A stretch of DNA of 64,000 bases from Moritella sp. (lineage in GTDB: Bacteria > Pseudomonadota > Gammaproteobacteria > Enterobacterales > Moritellaceae), in contig NZ_JABSQR010000007.1 of NCBI RefSeq assembly GCF_013215705.1, positions 186,001 to 250,000 of the forward strand, in the 5' to 3' direction. Each line of letters opens with the position of its first letter. The first letter of the stretch is position 1. Under the pieces are notes generated by a model. It was given only the letters and a program-made list of their open reading frames with translations. It searched no databases and was not told the DNA's origin. Position numbers and translations under genes: made by a program. Below are positions 53,159-62,424 of this stretch, in pieces.

Positions 53159-53184
53159 ATATTTCGATACTAGCAGAAACATAT
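53159..53184. promoter_or_regulatory. ArsR-type operator candidate 3 (arsR promoter)
   Basis: TTTCGATACTAGCAGAAA fits TTTC-N10-GAAA with ATAT flanks on both sides. It lies 35-60 bp upstream of the regulator start, suggesting autoregulation. Confidence 0.55.
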
Positions 53185-53222
53185 TCGTAGCACCAACAGA
53201 TAACGAGTTAACAACAGCCGAG

Positions 53223-54191
53223 TTAATCAGTACGGTTAGTGATACTTGTATTGTCGGTTACTTTCAGAACTAGTTTTTCACTGATTTCTTGCATTAATTC
53301 ATCAAGCCATTCATAACGTTTACGATACATTGCACGTTTGCTACGTTTAAGATCTTCCGGTGATTTTCTCACGTCAAGCAAATCGAGTTGATACAGATTT
53401 TTGTTGTATTTAGTCGCTCCTAGCTACTCCCAATGATTGTTATAATTGGTTTTAATCTTATCATCAGCATAACGTTTTGAACTATAAACATGCCCTTCAT
53501 TAGTGACAAGTAAAAGCAGCTCGACATCCCAAACTCTAGCAATAATAGTCAATATTTTAACCATCAGATCTTTAGGTCTCTGACCAAAATGTTGTTTAGT
53601 AAAATATTTTATTTGCTCTTTAACTTCAAGCGTGCTTTTCGGTCCTTGAAGACTACCAACCGTAATAGTTCGGCCAGTAGCAGCATTATCACAAATGCTG
53701 AACGTGATAGAATAAAAAATATTACCATTCGGATCCAACAACTTTATGCACAAGTCACCTTCTTTATGATTTGGTGAATAATAGCTAAGTGTCACACGGT
53801 ATTCATCTTCTCCCACCATAAATTTGGTAACTTCAATTCCCTGCTTTGTTTCGTAAATAGCCAGTCCAGTGTGCGCAGGTAAACATTGGCTAATAAAGCG
53901 ATAATGCCCAACTACTAATTTAGTGCGACGTGCAATACCATTGCCCATATGAAGATAAGGACGAAATATTTTTCCTAAAAATCGTACATCTTGCTGCAAT
54001 AATAACTGGAGAAAAGGTGCATCAATACCACGCTGAAACTGACGAAAATACGGATAAAGAATCATTGTTCGCAATACAAATTTAGAACGATAACTTTTCT
54101 GTTTCTGTTTCTGTTTTAAATTAGAACACTGATTCTCGCTCGAATCTGGATAGGCAAGCCAACTTAACTCTCGGATACTTTTGCTGTGCAT
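53223..54191 (-). pseudogene. DUF535 (VirK/YbjX family) gene with an in-frame amber codon
   Basis: The frame starts at 54191 (AAGG upstream) and reads a DUF535-like protein (GNGIARRTKLVVGHYRFI, GLAIYETKQGIEV, GEDEYRVTLSY, ITVGSLQGP). It meets TAG at 53424-53426 after NYNNHWE. Past it the same frame continues for 66 codons with the family's usual C-terminus (YQLDLLDVRKSPEDLKRSKR, then AMYRKRYEWLDEL) and ends in a normal TAA at 53223. A single nonsense change is the simplest explanation. Without readthrough the last ~20% is lost. VirK/YbjX proteins affect envelope traits in enterics. Confidence 0.85.
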
Positions 54192-54373
54192 TCTTGATAC
54201 CTTAATTATGGACACTACTCATAAAATATTTCAGTTCCATCACCCCAACTACGGTTTTTAGTTTCGCGGCTAAATTTGATACAATATAAATGAGCACACG
54301 ACTAAGCAGGGGAATGACTTTACTACTCTAAATTAGTGGTCATATATACACTAAAAATACCTAATTTGGAATA

Positions 54374-54406
54374 AGAAAACTGTAAGCGTATGTCAATACA
54401 CTTACA
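54374..54406 (-). terminator. Terminator of the DUF2237 gene
   Basis: TGTAAGCGTAT (54381-54391) and ATACACTTACA (54396-54406) form an 11-bp stem with one mismatch and a GTCA loop. On the leftward strand it is followed by GTTTTCTTATT. It lies about 50 bases after the DUF2237 stop. Confidence 0.7.
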
Positions 54407-54455
54407 ATTTCAAAGGCATTTACAGTGCAAATACTAAGGTAATATCCTTAATTGG

Positions 54456-54833
54456 TTAACTCAAATCCATGGTATAGCGTTTAAGTAATTCCATTGGCAC
54501 TATCTCTAATGCACGGATATGGGTTCTTTTTAAATACACTCTCGGCGCCATCTTATCTTCTAACGCTTGTAACCAGCGCGCGGCACACAAGCACCAACGA
54601 TCACCCGCTCGCAAACCGTGAAAACCAGATTCTGGCACTGGGGTTGATAAATCATTCCCCTTAAAACGCGAGTATTCTAAAAATTCAGCCGACACTTCAA
54701 TGCACACCGTATGCGAACCCGCATCTTGGCTGCAGGTATTACAGGCACCATCACGATAAAAACCAGTCATAGGATCATCGCCACATAATGCCAACGCTTC
54801 GCCAAATACATTGACTGAATCATACATTTCCAT
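54456..54833 (-). CDS. DUF2237 family protein
   Basis: 125 residues, full length for the family. Recognisable segments are NVFGEALALCGDDPMTGFYRDG, CNTCSQDAGSHTVC, FSKGNDLSTP-like RFKGNDLSTPVPE, GFHGLRAGDRWCLCAARWLQA and APRVYLKRTHIRAL. The several conserved Cys residues may bind metal or be redox-active, but the function is not known. It is transcribed alone and ends in a clear terminator. Confidence 0.88.
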   Translation of the reverse strand: MEMYDSVNVFGEALALCGDDPMTGFYRDGACNTCSQDAGSHTVCIEVSAEFLEYSRFKGNDLSTPVPESGFHGLRAGDRWCLCAARWLQALEDKMAPRVYLKRTHIRALEIVPMELLKRYTMDLS

Positions 54834-55028
54834 TACAAACGCCTTTTATAGTAAGAGTTAGATTACTTAGAATTAAAGTAAAATTGAAACTTAATAACCC
54901 TAGCACTTATTGTTTTAACCGTCTACGGGGCTAATTTAATGATGTCATTACGCTGCTACTCGCAATCGCGTATAATGACCTTTTAATGCGTCCTTGCGCA
55001 TAGATACTATTCACGGCATAGGAAGATC

Positions 55029-55667
55029 ATGGAACTCATTTATAACGGCCCAGTTGATGGCCCATTATTTATATTTGCTCACGGTGCTGGCGCGCCTGCG
55101 AGTGCTGACTTTATGGAAACCATCGCCAAAGGATTAGCCTTACAGGGAATACGCGTCGCACGTTTCAATTTTCCTTATATGCAGCAGCGTGTTGATAATG
55201 GTACTCGCCGACCACCAGAGCGCGCACCGAAACTCATCGCGCAATACCAACAGCTTATTGCCAGCATTGATCAACCTATGGTGATCGGGGGTAAATCAAT
55301 GGGTGGACGCATGGCCAGTTTAGTCGCATCCGATCCAACCACAGATGAGTTATCCGTTAATTCGAAAATCAAAGGCATTGCCTGTTTAGGTTTCCCTTTT
55401 CATCCAGCCAATAAACCCGAAACATTACGTACCGAGCACTTCCCATTGATTAAACAAGCGGTTTTTATTGCTCAAGGTGAGCGAGATAAGTTAGGTACTA
55501 AAGAAGAAGTGGCAAGTTATGGCTTACCAGATAATATTGACTGGTTATGGCTAGAAGATGGCGATCATGATTTAAAACCAAGAGTAAAAAGTGGTTTTAC
55601 TCATCAAGCTCACCTGCAGAAAACCATCATCAGCATGGCCGAGTTCATCAAAAAAGCACTGCTTTAA
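55029..55667 (+). CDS. Alpha/beta-hydrolase, KANL3/Tex30-like
   Basis: 212 residues. The alpha/beta-hydrolase fold shows an oxyanion strand FIFAHGAGAPASADFM, nucleophile motif GGKSMGGRMAS (Ser in GKSMG), an acid in GERDKLGTKEEV and catalytic His in DGDHDLKPR. Family members act on esters or serve other hydrolytic roles; the substrate is unknown. It is monocistronic, with AGGAAG upstream of the ATG. Confidence 0.88.
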   Translation: MELIYNGPVDGPLFIFAHGAGAPASADFMETIAKGLALQGIRVARFNFPYMQQRVDNGTRRPPERAPKLIAQYQQLIASIDQPMVIGGKSMGGRMASLVASDPTTDELSVNSKIKGIACLGFPFHPANKPETLRTEHFPLIKQAVFIAQGERDKLGTKEEVASYGLPDNIDWLWLEDGDHDLKPRVKSGFTHQAHLQKTIISMAEFIKKALL

Positions 55668-55697
55668 CATTTGATAGCAATCACTATCCTATTTATA

Positions 55698-55804
55698 AAA
55701 AATACGATTTCAGGCCGTGGGCCCTGTTATTGTCTGTCGGTGGTCGTGTCGGTGACTAGCCGCGCCTTGTGAATAAAACATGAAATCATGGGTAGCGTAT
55801 TTTT
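55698..55804 (+). ncRNA. Candidate structured RNA
   Basis: Outer arms AAAAATACG (55698-55706) and CGTATTTTT (55796-55804) enclose a second pair ATTTCA (55707-55712) and TGAAAT (55781-55786). Inside lies a GC-rich ~60-base stretch (GGCCGTGGGCCC, TCGGTGGTCGTGTCGGTG), much richer than the surrounding AT-rich DNA. A strong terminator hairpin (55828-55856) follows. This could be a small RNA or a 3'-UTR element of the hydrolase transcript. I recognise no known class. Confidence 0.35.
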
Positions 55805-55827
55805 AAAAGAATGATTTAACAATTAAT

Positions 55828-55856
55828 AAAAAGCGGTGAGATAGACACCGCTTTTT
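55828..55856. terminator. Bidirectional Rho-independent terminator
   Basis: AAAAAGCGGTG (55828-55838) pairs perfectly with CACCGCTTTTT (55846-55856), with T/A runs on both sides. It ends the rightward hydrolase transcript and the leftward DUF1566 operon. Confidence 0.88.
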
Positions 55857-55910
55857 ATTTTTATCCTTAAGAAGAAATCATTTTGACTTCCTTGTACTTA
55901 CTGATTTTCC

Positions 55911-56501
55911 TTACTCAGCAACTAATAAAATACCAAACTCATATTTACCTGGTAATTGAGGATAAACTTCACCATTCATTGTGTAATAAGTCATTATTTT
56001 TTTACCATCAGTCCCCTTTGCAACATCATCAAGATCAAATACATTATTTGCTGGCGTACTACTCCATAACTTTGCAGATGGGTCTGCGACCTCCTGTTTG
56101 AAAGTCTCAGCAAAAACTTTCGTATTCATAGCAGGTCCATAACAAGCAACTTCAGTTAATGAATATAATTCTTTAACATTAGGTAAACGCCACTGCTTCA
56201 TACCTGAAAACTGATGCAGAGCATGGTTACCATTTGGATCATTAATTGTTTCAATGGTAGTCAGCGCGCTTTGCCAGTAAAAAGTCTGTGGTGTGCCATC
56301 ACAGGTTTTATCTACCTTATTCCAGGTTTGTCCAAGTCGACAACGCATCCAAGTTAAACCCGTTAGTTGGTCTTTTACAGAACCTTCATCATTAAGGACA
56401 AAACGTGTATCGGGTGCTGAACGCGCAATATCAACAGAGCATTCCTGTGCGATAGCGGAGACAGAAACAAGAGCAAGTAGAGAAATAATAAAGTGTTTCA
56501 T
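55911..56501 (-). CDS. Exported DUF1566 (Lcl C-terminal domain) protein
   Basis: 196 residues. The signal peptide MKHFIISLLALVSVSAIAQ is followed by a DUF1566 domain: DQLTGLTWMRCRLGQTW, YWQSALTTIETIN, QWRLPNVKELYSLTEV and LWSSTPANNVF. Its paired Cys residues suggest a disulfide-bonded extracytoplasmic module. It is the last gene of the TonB/protease operon, two bases after a related lipoprotein gene. The role is unknown; DUF1566 domains are often found on surface-exposed proteins. Confidence 0.82.
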   Translation of the reverse strand: MKHFIISLLALVSVSAIAQECSVDIARSAPDTRFVLNDEGSVKDQLTGLTWMRCRLGQTWNKVDKTCDGTPQTFYWQSALTTIETINDPNGNHALHQFSGMKQWRLPNVKELYSLTEVACYGPAMNTKVFAETFKQEVADPSAKLWSSTPANNVFDLDDVAKGTDGKKIMTYYTMNGEVYPQLPGKYEFGILLVAE

Positions 56502-56503
56502 GG

Positions 56504-57994
56504 TTATTTACCTTCAGTAGAAACTAAACGAACAGGGTATAGGTATGAATCAGAAATATAAGAATTATCAGGATTATCAGGATCTACGCGATCAGTATAA
56601 ATCTCCGAGAAACTCACCTCACCTCGACTATTACCAAGCGTACCTATTGCTCTAATACTGATTGCGCCTTTTATATTTTGATCCACAGAGTTTGGGTAAC
56701 TCACAGTCTGAGTCCAAACACTACCGACATCAGTATAATTTCCACCCTTACTTTGATTTGGAAAATACTTAACGGTGAGTCCATAAATATGGTTTTCTTC
56801 ATTCACCTTCGTTTCACCAAAGTCGATTAAATTATAAAATTCATATCCCGTTGGTAACCGCCAATCACTTTTACCACATAATTCAATTTTATTTAAATGC
56901 TCAGTATAATCTTGTGTCGAGCAGATCTTATCCCCATTGGTTTTACAGGTAGCTTCCGCTAAATCTTCTTTATAAGGAGTGACTAGACCCGGGATCTCAA
57001 GTGCGAACCAACGATCTTTATCTTGCAGTGAATCAGCAGAATTCGTTTTTGACTCCCAAACTAAGCCGCTACGTTTATCTGCAATACAGCTCCATTCATC
57101 AGCGTCATCGCTCAGTTCTATCCCCTTAGCATCTAGCTTAACGAATTTAAACCCCTTGCCAGAATTATTATCGCGGTCCACTTTATCAAAACCAAAGTCA
57201 GCATCTTGACCTGGATAGTCTTTCTGCGGTGACACTGACCCTTTGTTTTCATCGGCATCCGTATGATAAAGCGTTACGCCAGTATCATTGAGACCTACGT
57301 TATTTGCAGTTATCTTTTCTAAAGCAAGGACAAGTGCAGCAGACTCTGTACCGCTTAATAAATCTGACAGTAAGTTACTTGCACCATGTTGCAGGTGTGA
57401 GCCTATCAGAGCGGTAACATTCATGCGTTTTTCATCATTGACTTGTTTCATCAGTGACACAATATTTTGATCAAGCGTTGCCAGCGATGCATCATCAAGA
57501 TGATCAATCAAACTGCCATTAATATCGACACCGAGTGTGGGAAACTGTTGTTCTAAGTAAGCTAGCGCGCCTTTATCTGTCATGCCTCCAGCCATTAGTC
57601 CAGCGACAAGTGAACTAACGCCATTAATGATATTACCTGAGGTTTTTTGCAGCCCTGGAGCAATAAGATAATATTTTTGTTCTGAATCTGAAGCTGCAAG
57701 TAATTTTTGTCTTGAATCTAAAGATGCAAGCAAAGGTCTATTTAGAATATCTTTACTGGTATGTGTGATTGTAAATTCACCATTCTTATTTGCTTGTACA
57801 ACTGGTTCATTACTGTCACAAGTAAAGTTTTGGTTTAAATCTGCACACACTTTGCTATCCAGCGCGATATTTTGCGCTGCAATAGTCCCTGATACTGAGT
57901 ATGTAGGGGCTGATGTATCGGTATCGGTATCACTAGAACTGTTACATCCAGCAAGTGCTAATGACATAGCAAGAATTGTTAATTGAGGTTTCAT
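56504..57994 (-). CDS. DUF1566 lipoprotein
   Basis: 496 residues. A lipoprotein signal with LALAGC (MKPQLTILAMSLALAGC) is followed by a Ser/Asp/Thr-rich linker, a carboxypeptidase-regulatory or Big-like segment (SGTIAAQNIALDSKVCADLN), a helical middle (about 130-240), and a C-terminal DUF1566 domain (SGLVWESKTN, ICSTQDYTEHLNKIELCGKSDWRLPTGYEFYNL). It is co-transcribed with the protease and TonB receptor genes and paralogous to the next gene, so the two may bind the receptor or its protein substrate. That is inference. Confidence 0.82.
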   Translation of the reverse strand: MKPQLTILAMSLALAGCNSSSDTDTDTSAPTYSVSGTIAAQNIALDSKVCADLNQNFTCDSNEPVVQANKNGEFTITHTSKDILNRPLLASLDSRQKLLAASDSEQKYYLIAPGLQKTSGNIINGVSSLVAGLMAGGMTDKGALAYLEQQFPTLGVDINGSLIDHLDDASLATLDQNIVSLMKQVNDEKRMNVTALIGSHLQHGASNLLSDLLSGTESAALVLALEKITANNVGLNDTGVTLYHTDADENKGSVSPQKDYPGQDADFGFDKVDRDNNSGKGFKFVKLDAKGIELSDDADEWSCIADKRSGLVWESKTNSADSLQDKDRWFALEIPGLVTPYKEDLAEATCKTNGDKICSTQDYTEHLNKIELCGKSDWRLPTGYEFYNLIDFGETKVNEENHIYGLTVKYFPNQSKGGNYTDVGSVWTQTVSYPNSVDQNIKGAISIRAIGTLGNSRGEVSFSEIYTDRVDPDNPDNSYISDSYLYPVRLVSTEGK

Positions 57995-57999
57995 TAGTA

Positions 58000-60282
58000 T
58001 TATTTTCTCAGCGTTGTTAAAAACGTGCTTCGCACAATCGATAGTCGACTAGCTAATAACGTCAAAAGTAGAGTCAAGAATGATAGCGAGGTACTACCAC
58101 CAGAACTCTGGTTGGTTTTTTTATTATTATTTTCATCTGGACACATGTAATTATCGATAGGACTGACATTCCATGATTTTAACTTTCCACTGTTTTCAGT
58201 TGCGTAATCGATAATATCTAAACGCCATGTACCCCAGCTAGATTCACCTTTAAATACCGACATGACATCATCGAACTCGGTAGTAAAGTAGCCCGTAAAC
58301 CCAGATGTATTTGATTTTTCATGCTCGAGTAAATTGACCTTCGTCCCTCTTGGAGAAGTAAGAAAGACTTTCAGGTCCGACAACTTGTCATGCTCGATAT
58401 CAAGAAATACGGCAAATTGTTCACCAACATCTGCATTTCGATCTGTGAGCGTTAAGTTAAATGTTTTTACCCCTTTTATACTGCCTTTTGCATCTGGAAT
58501 AAGGCTATCGACATGCTTAATATCATTACTCAGCTTAGGTACGCCGTATACCAAGGTTTGGATATTACTCCATGCTTGAGAAACTAAATCATCTTCGAAT
58601 TTATAGGTGAAATTAGTTTCCAATTGCATCGCTTTACCACATATTTTAAGTTGCGGTAGTGGCGGGGAAATATCCAATGTTGTAAACTTATCATGCTGAA
58701 ATTCATATTCTTTCGAACCTGATAACACCACCATCCCTTGCACTGATGCTTGACGATCTGTCGGGGAAATTGTCACTGTAAGCGCTTTATTCGGGTCAAT
58801 ATATTTTGATGAGGTCTCGATGCTAAAGGCTGATTTGAGTAGACCATGCACGTTAAAATTACGAGTTAAAATATCGGCGTAATCTTTATCTGGATACATG
58901 GTTTTCGCGACATATACCATATTCTGTGCGAGATCATGCATTTTAAGACCTCGACCAAGTCCATACATCGACTCTAATACTAAGGCATCAAACTCGGTAA
59001 ACGCGTCAGCTTGATACAAAGCAACGGCGTCTTTTAAAGACTGGAATAACGGTGTTGACCACAGTTCATCACCCAATTCACCAGCAACATACTCATGCGC
59101 TCTATATTCCGCATGTTCAAAGTAGCGTGCATCTTGGTTTGCCAGACTGCGGATACCTTTTTTATGTCCAAAATAACCATCCCAATTGAACACGGTATCA
59201 ATTTCAAAGACTTGACCAGAAGAAAAAGCGTCTTCAAATTGAGTACGATAACTATAACTTCCCGCCCAATAATCACCAAAACCCTCACCGATGGCACCGG
59301 TATGGCCATAAGCCCAGTCAGGTACAATATGATAATGAATGCCATGCCCAAGTTCATGAAGGACAATATCGCCATCCAATGCATCTGGCGACCCTCCACC
59401 GATCCCAAATACCGCCGCCTTAGGACCGTAATAATAAGTTGAGTTATTCGCCGCTAATCCACGTGCATCAAACAGAATGGGATCAGTAAAAATATCAAAC
59501 CCTAACGATTCGATATAACGGGCAGATAAATCTAAATGATAAAAAGCCATCAGTTGCGCAAAGGCGTTATCAGTAAAGACTAATTTCCCCAGCGCTTCCT
59601 CTGAAGCAAAAGACAACGGCTCACTTTCAGATAAAAATAGGCTGCTATCCGCACTTTCATCACCAGAGATAGGATCAATACTCACGAGCGCCTTTGCATC
59701 AACCTGCGCCACACGCGAGTTCGAGAGGTAGTATTTATTCCCCGATTTGAGTATTTCAATATTTTTAGACATGTACTGAGGCAGATTTGGATAATCTGTA
59801 ATATCAGCCCATAGTGAATCAGGGACAGGTTGACGATCCATCGTTCTTAAATCAGGTGTAAACACACCAACTGAAACAGTCTTAATCTGTCCCAGAGATA
59901 ATGCTGGCGGTCTTGTTGCTTTAAGTGTTCTTGATGCCTCTAGTTCGGCAGCAATGATTGGCTCACCATTTCTAACTACTGTATTTTCTAAACTTTTGAA
60001 CACACGATTAACAAAAAAATCTTTATCGGTACTAAGCACGATCGCTTTTTGAGGTTGATATACACCCTTGATCAATACATTAAAATTGTAATGGAGTCCG
60101 AGTTTAGATTCTGTTTGATAACGTAGCTGATAATCACCAAACTCAGGATACGATTGCTTAAGAAACGTCAGGGCTTCTTCGGCATTGTTAACTGTCGTTT
60201 GAATGTTTGGATAATCCCACTCACCAGCAGTAACCGATGCAGAACCAATCATCAATGAAATACACAATAAACTTGGTTTCAT
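58000..60282 (-). CDS. Secreted zinc metalloprotease with P-domain and GlyGly-CTERM-like tail
   Basis: 760 residues. After a signal peptide (cut near residue 20) and a propeptide region comes the gluzincin catalytic domain: HELGH at 309-313 with a downstream GEGFGDY supplying the third zinc ligand Glu. A P-proprotein domain follows (about 620-725, SDLKVFLTSPRGTKVNLLE and WGTWRLDIIDYATENSGKLKSW). The C-terminus has SSGGSTSLSFLTLLLTLLAS then Arg, a GlyGly-CTERM-type signal for rhombosortase processing and type II secretion. It follows the TonB receptor by nine bases. It likely degrades extracellular protein to release peptides or a cofactor. Confidence 0.87.
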   Translation of the reverse strand: MKPSLLCISLMIGSASVTAGEWDYPNIQTTVNNAEEALTFLKQSYPEFGDYQLRYQTESKLGLHYNFNVLIKGVYQPQKAIVLSTDKDFFVNRVFKSLENTVVRNGEPIIAAELEASRTLKATRPPALSLGQIKTVSVGVFTPDLRTMDRQPVPDSLWADITDYPNLPQYMSKNIEILKSGNKYYLSNSRVAQVDAKALVSIDPISGDESADSSLFLSESEPLSFASEEALGKLVFTDNAFAQLMAFYHLDLSARYIESLGFDIFTDPILFDARGLAANNSTYYYGPKAAVFGIGGGSPDALDGDIVLHELGHGIHYHIVPDWAYGHTGAIGEGFGDYWAGSYSYRTQFEDAFSSGQVFEIDTVFNWDGYFGHKKGIRSLANQDARYFEHAEYRAHEYVAGELGDELWSTPLFQSLKDAVALYQADAFTEFDALVLESMYGLGRGLKMHDLAQNMVYVAKTMYPDKDYADILTRNFNVHGLLKSAFSIETSSKYIDPNKALTVTISPTDRQASVQGMVVLSGSKEYEFQHDKFTTLDISPPLPQLKICGKAMQLETNFTYKFEDDLVSQAWSNIQTLVYGVPKLSNDIKHVDSLIPDAKGSIKGVKTFNLTLTDRNADVGEQFAVFLDIEHDKLSDLKVFLTSPRGTKVNLLEHEKSNTSGFTGYFTTEFDDVMSVFKGESSWGTWRLDIIDYATENSGKLKSWNVSPIDNYMCPDENNNKKTNQSSGGSTSLSFLTLLLTLLASRLSIVRSTFLTTLRK

Positions 60283-60291
60283 AACGCCTCC

Positions 60292-62424
60292 TTAAAAAAT
60301 GTACTTAGCATTGAATGTAAAATAACGACCTGGTTCAGTTGAATATTTAGTAGCACTGCTGCTGATACCTGCAACGTCTTGATAGCGAATATATGCTCGG
60401 TCGAATAAGTTCACTACATTGGCACTGATTTCAAGTCCAGAGCTAAAGTAATAGCTCGCCCCCATATCCAATACGCCCCAGCCTGATGTCGCTGCACAAT
60501 CAGTTTTTAAACCAATATCAGTAGCACATGCAGGAGTTCGATTCATGCTGCCAGCCCAATCAAATAAGCTGTAAACCGTTAACTCTTCTAACTCATAAGT
60601 CAGCTTAACGTTGCCTTCCCATGGCGTAATACTGCGGACGTAATCACCATCTTTGTCCTTGCCGTCGACATAACCCGTTTTAAAACTTGTCGACCAATTT
60701 TCATCAAGACGATGCTCAACGCTCAACTCCATGCCATAGGTTTTTACACCATCTACATTTTGATATTGTTTAAGATAATTACCTGAAGCGTCTTGGCCGA
60801 CTTCTTTTACATCGATAAAATTTTGAAACTGTTGGTAAAAGATCGCACCATAAATTTGTGTTCTACCGTTGTTATATTTACTCCCGAGTTCAAATGAGTC
60901 ACTGGTTTCCGCTTCAAGATCCATGTTAGGAATAATAATAAATGGGGTTAAGGGAATAAATTCATGCGAAACATAACCGTAGGCTTTATCATAGCTAGGG
61001 GCACGATAGCCGTGGTTATAAGACAAGTAAGTATTCAATTCATCCGTGAATTGATAGGAAAATGATAGGCTTGGCGAAAGTTCATTGCTTTCAATATTTT
61101 TAACACTAAAACCACTGATCTGATCATCAGAGCCCGGAGTTAATCGATGTGCATCAAAACGTAAACCACCCGTAATCGTCCAGTCGTTAATACCGATCAC
61201 ATCACGTATATAAGTTCCAATGTTATAAGATGTTGCTGGCGCAAAAGGGCTGTTTGCTTCGACTTTATAACCGTTCGAATCAAGCGTGACTTTATTGTTT
61301 GGGCGTTCGTAGCTATTTGTAGTCATACTTAAGCCATAAGCAACTTGATGATTAAGACTGCCGCCATCCATCATTGAAACAAAGTCACTACCAATACCAA
61401 TGAGTTCATCAGTAAATAACTGTTTTTTAATTTGACGTCGATATTCTTGGACACCGTTTTTTTTCTTAGTCATCAAACGGTTAGTATTACTGTCATTTTC
61501 CGTGTTTCGCCAATATACCTTAGTCTTCATCTCATCAAACCACGAATCATACGGTGTGAGTACCATACCAATATTCAGCCCAAAACCATCTGTAGCGGTC
61601 TGCTCATCAAAGGTTACGATCTCCATTTTGCCATCTTTCTGTATTGATGCCGAACCTTCTACGCGGTGTAAATTATCGGTAAAATAGTCAACCTTAGCAT
61701 TGAACATAACGCTTTCATTGACAAAATGGTTAACGCTATAAGCCATGCTATAACCATCAACATCTCGGTTATAAAGATCTTGATTAAAATTACGCGTTTC
61801 CTCACCAATCCAGTAAGCCATATTAACTAAACTTTCAGTATCTCCAGTACGAAAAGCGAGGTTACTGGCCACTTTATACTTATTACTGATCCCAGTGTAA
61901 GTACCAGATACATCGAGATATAAATCGTCATCTTTAAGATAATCAGATGCATCTTTCGTGGTAATAATGACAGCACCACCAATAGCTCCAGAGCCATGAA
62001 TGGACGAACTCGCTCCTTTTACCACCTCAATCGATTTCACATTGGATAAATCAAAAGAGTTCATACCAACCTTATCATTGAGGTCTAAAGCACCATATCC
62101 ATCGGATGTTTTAATACCATCCATGGTGATTGCAATACGATTTCCTGACATACCACGGATCGTAATATTTTGTGGTCGCCCTGCGCCGCCAGAAACGCTC
62201 ACACCAGGTTCATTTTTCAATGCATCATAAAGCTCTGTAGCCCCTTTCTTTTCGATTTCATCACCATCGAATACAGAAATAGACCCCGCCACTTTAGAAA
62301 GAGGTTGTTCAATAATATTGGCTGTTACAATTGTTTCTCCATACGGGTTGGAGTCCGAGTTAGCAAACGCAGCATTATTAATTAATACACTCAATACAGC
62401 TGTTGAGAGGATAGAAAACTTCAT
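60292..62424 (-). CDS. TonB-dependent outer-membrane receptor
   Basis: 710 residues. The signal peptide (about 1-22) is followed by a TonB-box-like ETIVTANI, the plug domain (ASGSISVFDGDEIEKKG-type GSISVFDGDEIEKKG, QNITIRGMSGNRIAITMDG, GAIGGAVIITTKDA) and a 22-stranded barrel ending in the C-terminal aromatic strand RYFTFNAKYIF. The plug resembles heme/hemoglobin and colicin-type receptors. Its ligand is unknown. The co-transcribed protease and S9 peptidase suggest that it imports a peptide or a cofactor freed from protein. Confidence 0.9.
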   Translation of the reverse strand: MKFSILSTAVLSVLINNAAFANSDSNPYGETIVTANIIEQPLSKVAGSISVFDGDEIEKKGATELYDALKNEPGVSVSGGAGRPQNITIRGMSGNRIAITMDGIKTSDGYGALDLNDKVGMNSFDLSNVKSIEVVKGASSSIHGSGAIGGAVIITTKDASDYLKDDDLYLDVSGTYTGISNKYKVASNLAFRTGDTESLVNMAYWIGEETRNFNQDLYNRDVDGYSMAYSVNHFVNESVMFNAKVDYFTDNLHRVEGSASIQKDGKMEIVTFDEQTATDGFGLNIGMVLTPYDSWFDEMKTKVYWRNTENDSNTNRLMTKKKNGVQEYRRQIKKQLFTDELIGIGSDFVSMMDGGSLNHQVAYGLSMTTNSYERPNNKVTLDSNGYKVEANSPFAPATSYNIGTYIRDVIGINDWTITGGLRFDAHRLTPGSDDQISGFSVKNIESNELSPSLSFSYQFTDELNTYLSYNHGYRAPSYDKAYGYVSHEFIPLTPFIIIPNMDLEAETSDSFELGSKYNNGRTQIYGAIFYQQFQNFIDVKEVGQDASGNYLKQYQNVDGVKTYGMELSVEHRLDENWSTSFKTGYVDGKDKDGDYVRSITPWEGNVKLTYELEELTVYSLFDWAGSMNRTPACATDIGLKTDCAATSGWGVLDMGASYYFSSGLEISANVVNLFDRAYIRYQDVAGISSSATKYSTEPGRYFTFNAKYIF

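Noticed and set aside
54381-54406. TGTAAG palindrome as a further RstA-like box
   Set aside because: The half-sites are inverted, not direct with period 10, and a T-rich stretch follows on the leftward strand. A terminator of the DUF2237 gene explains it.
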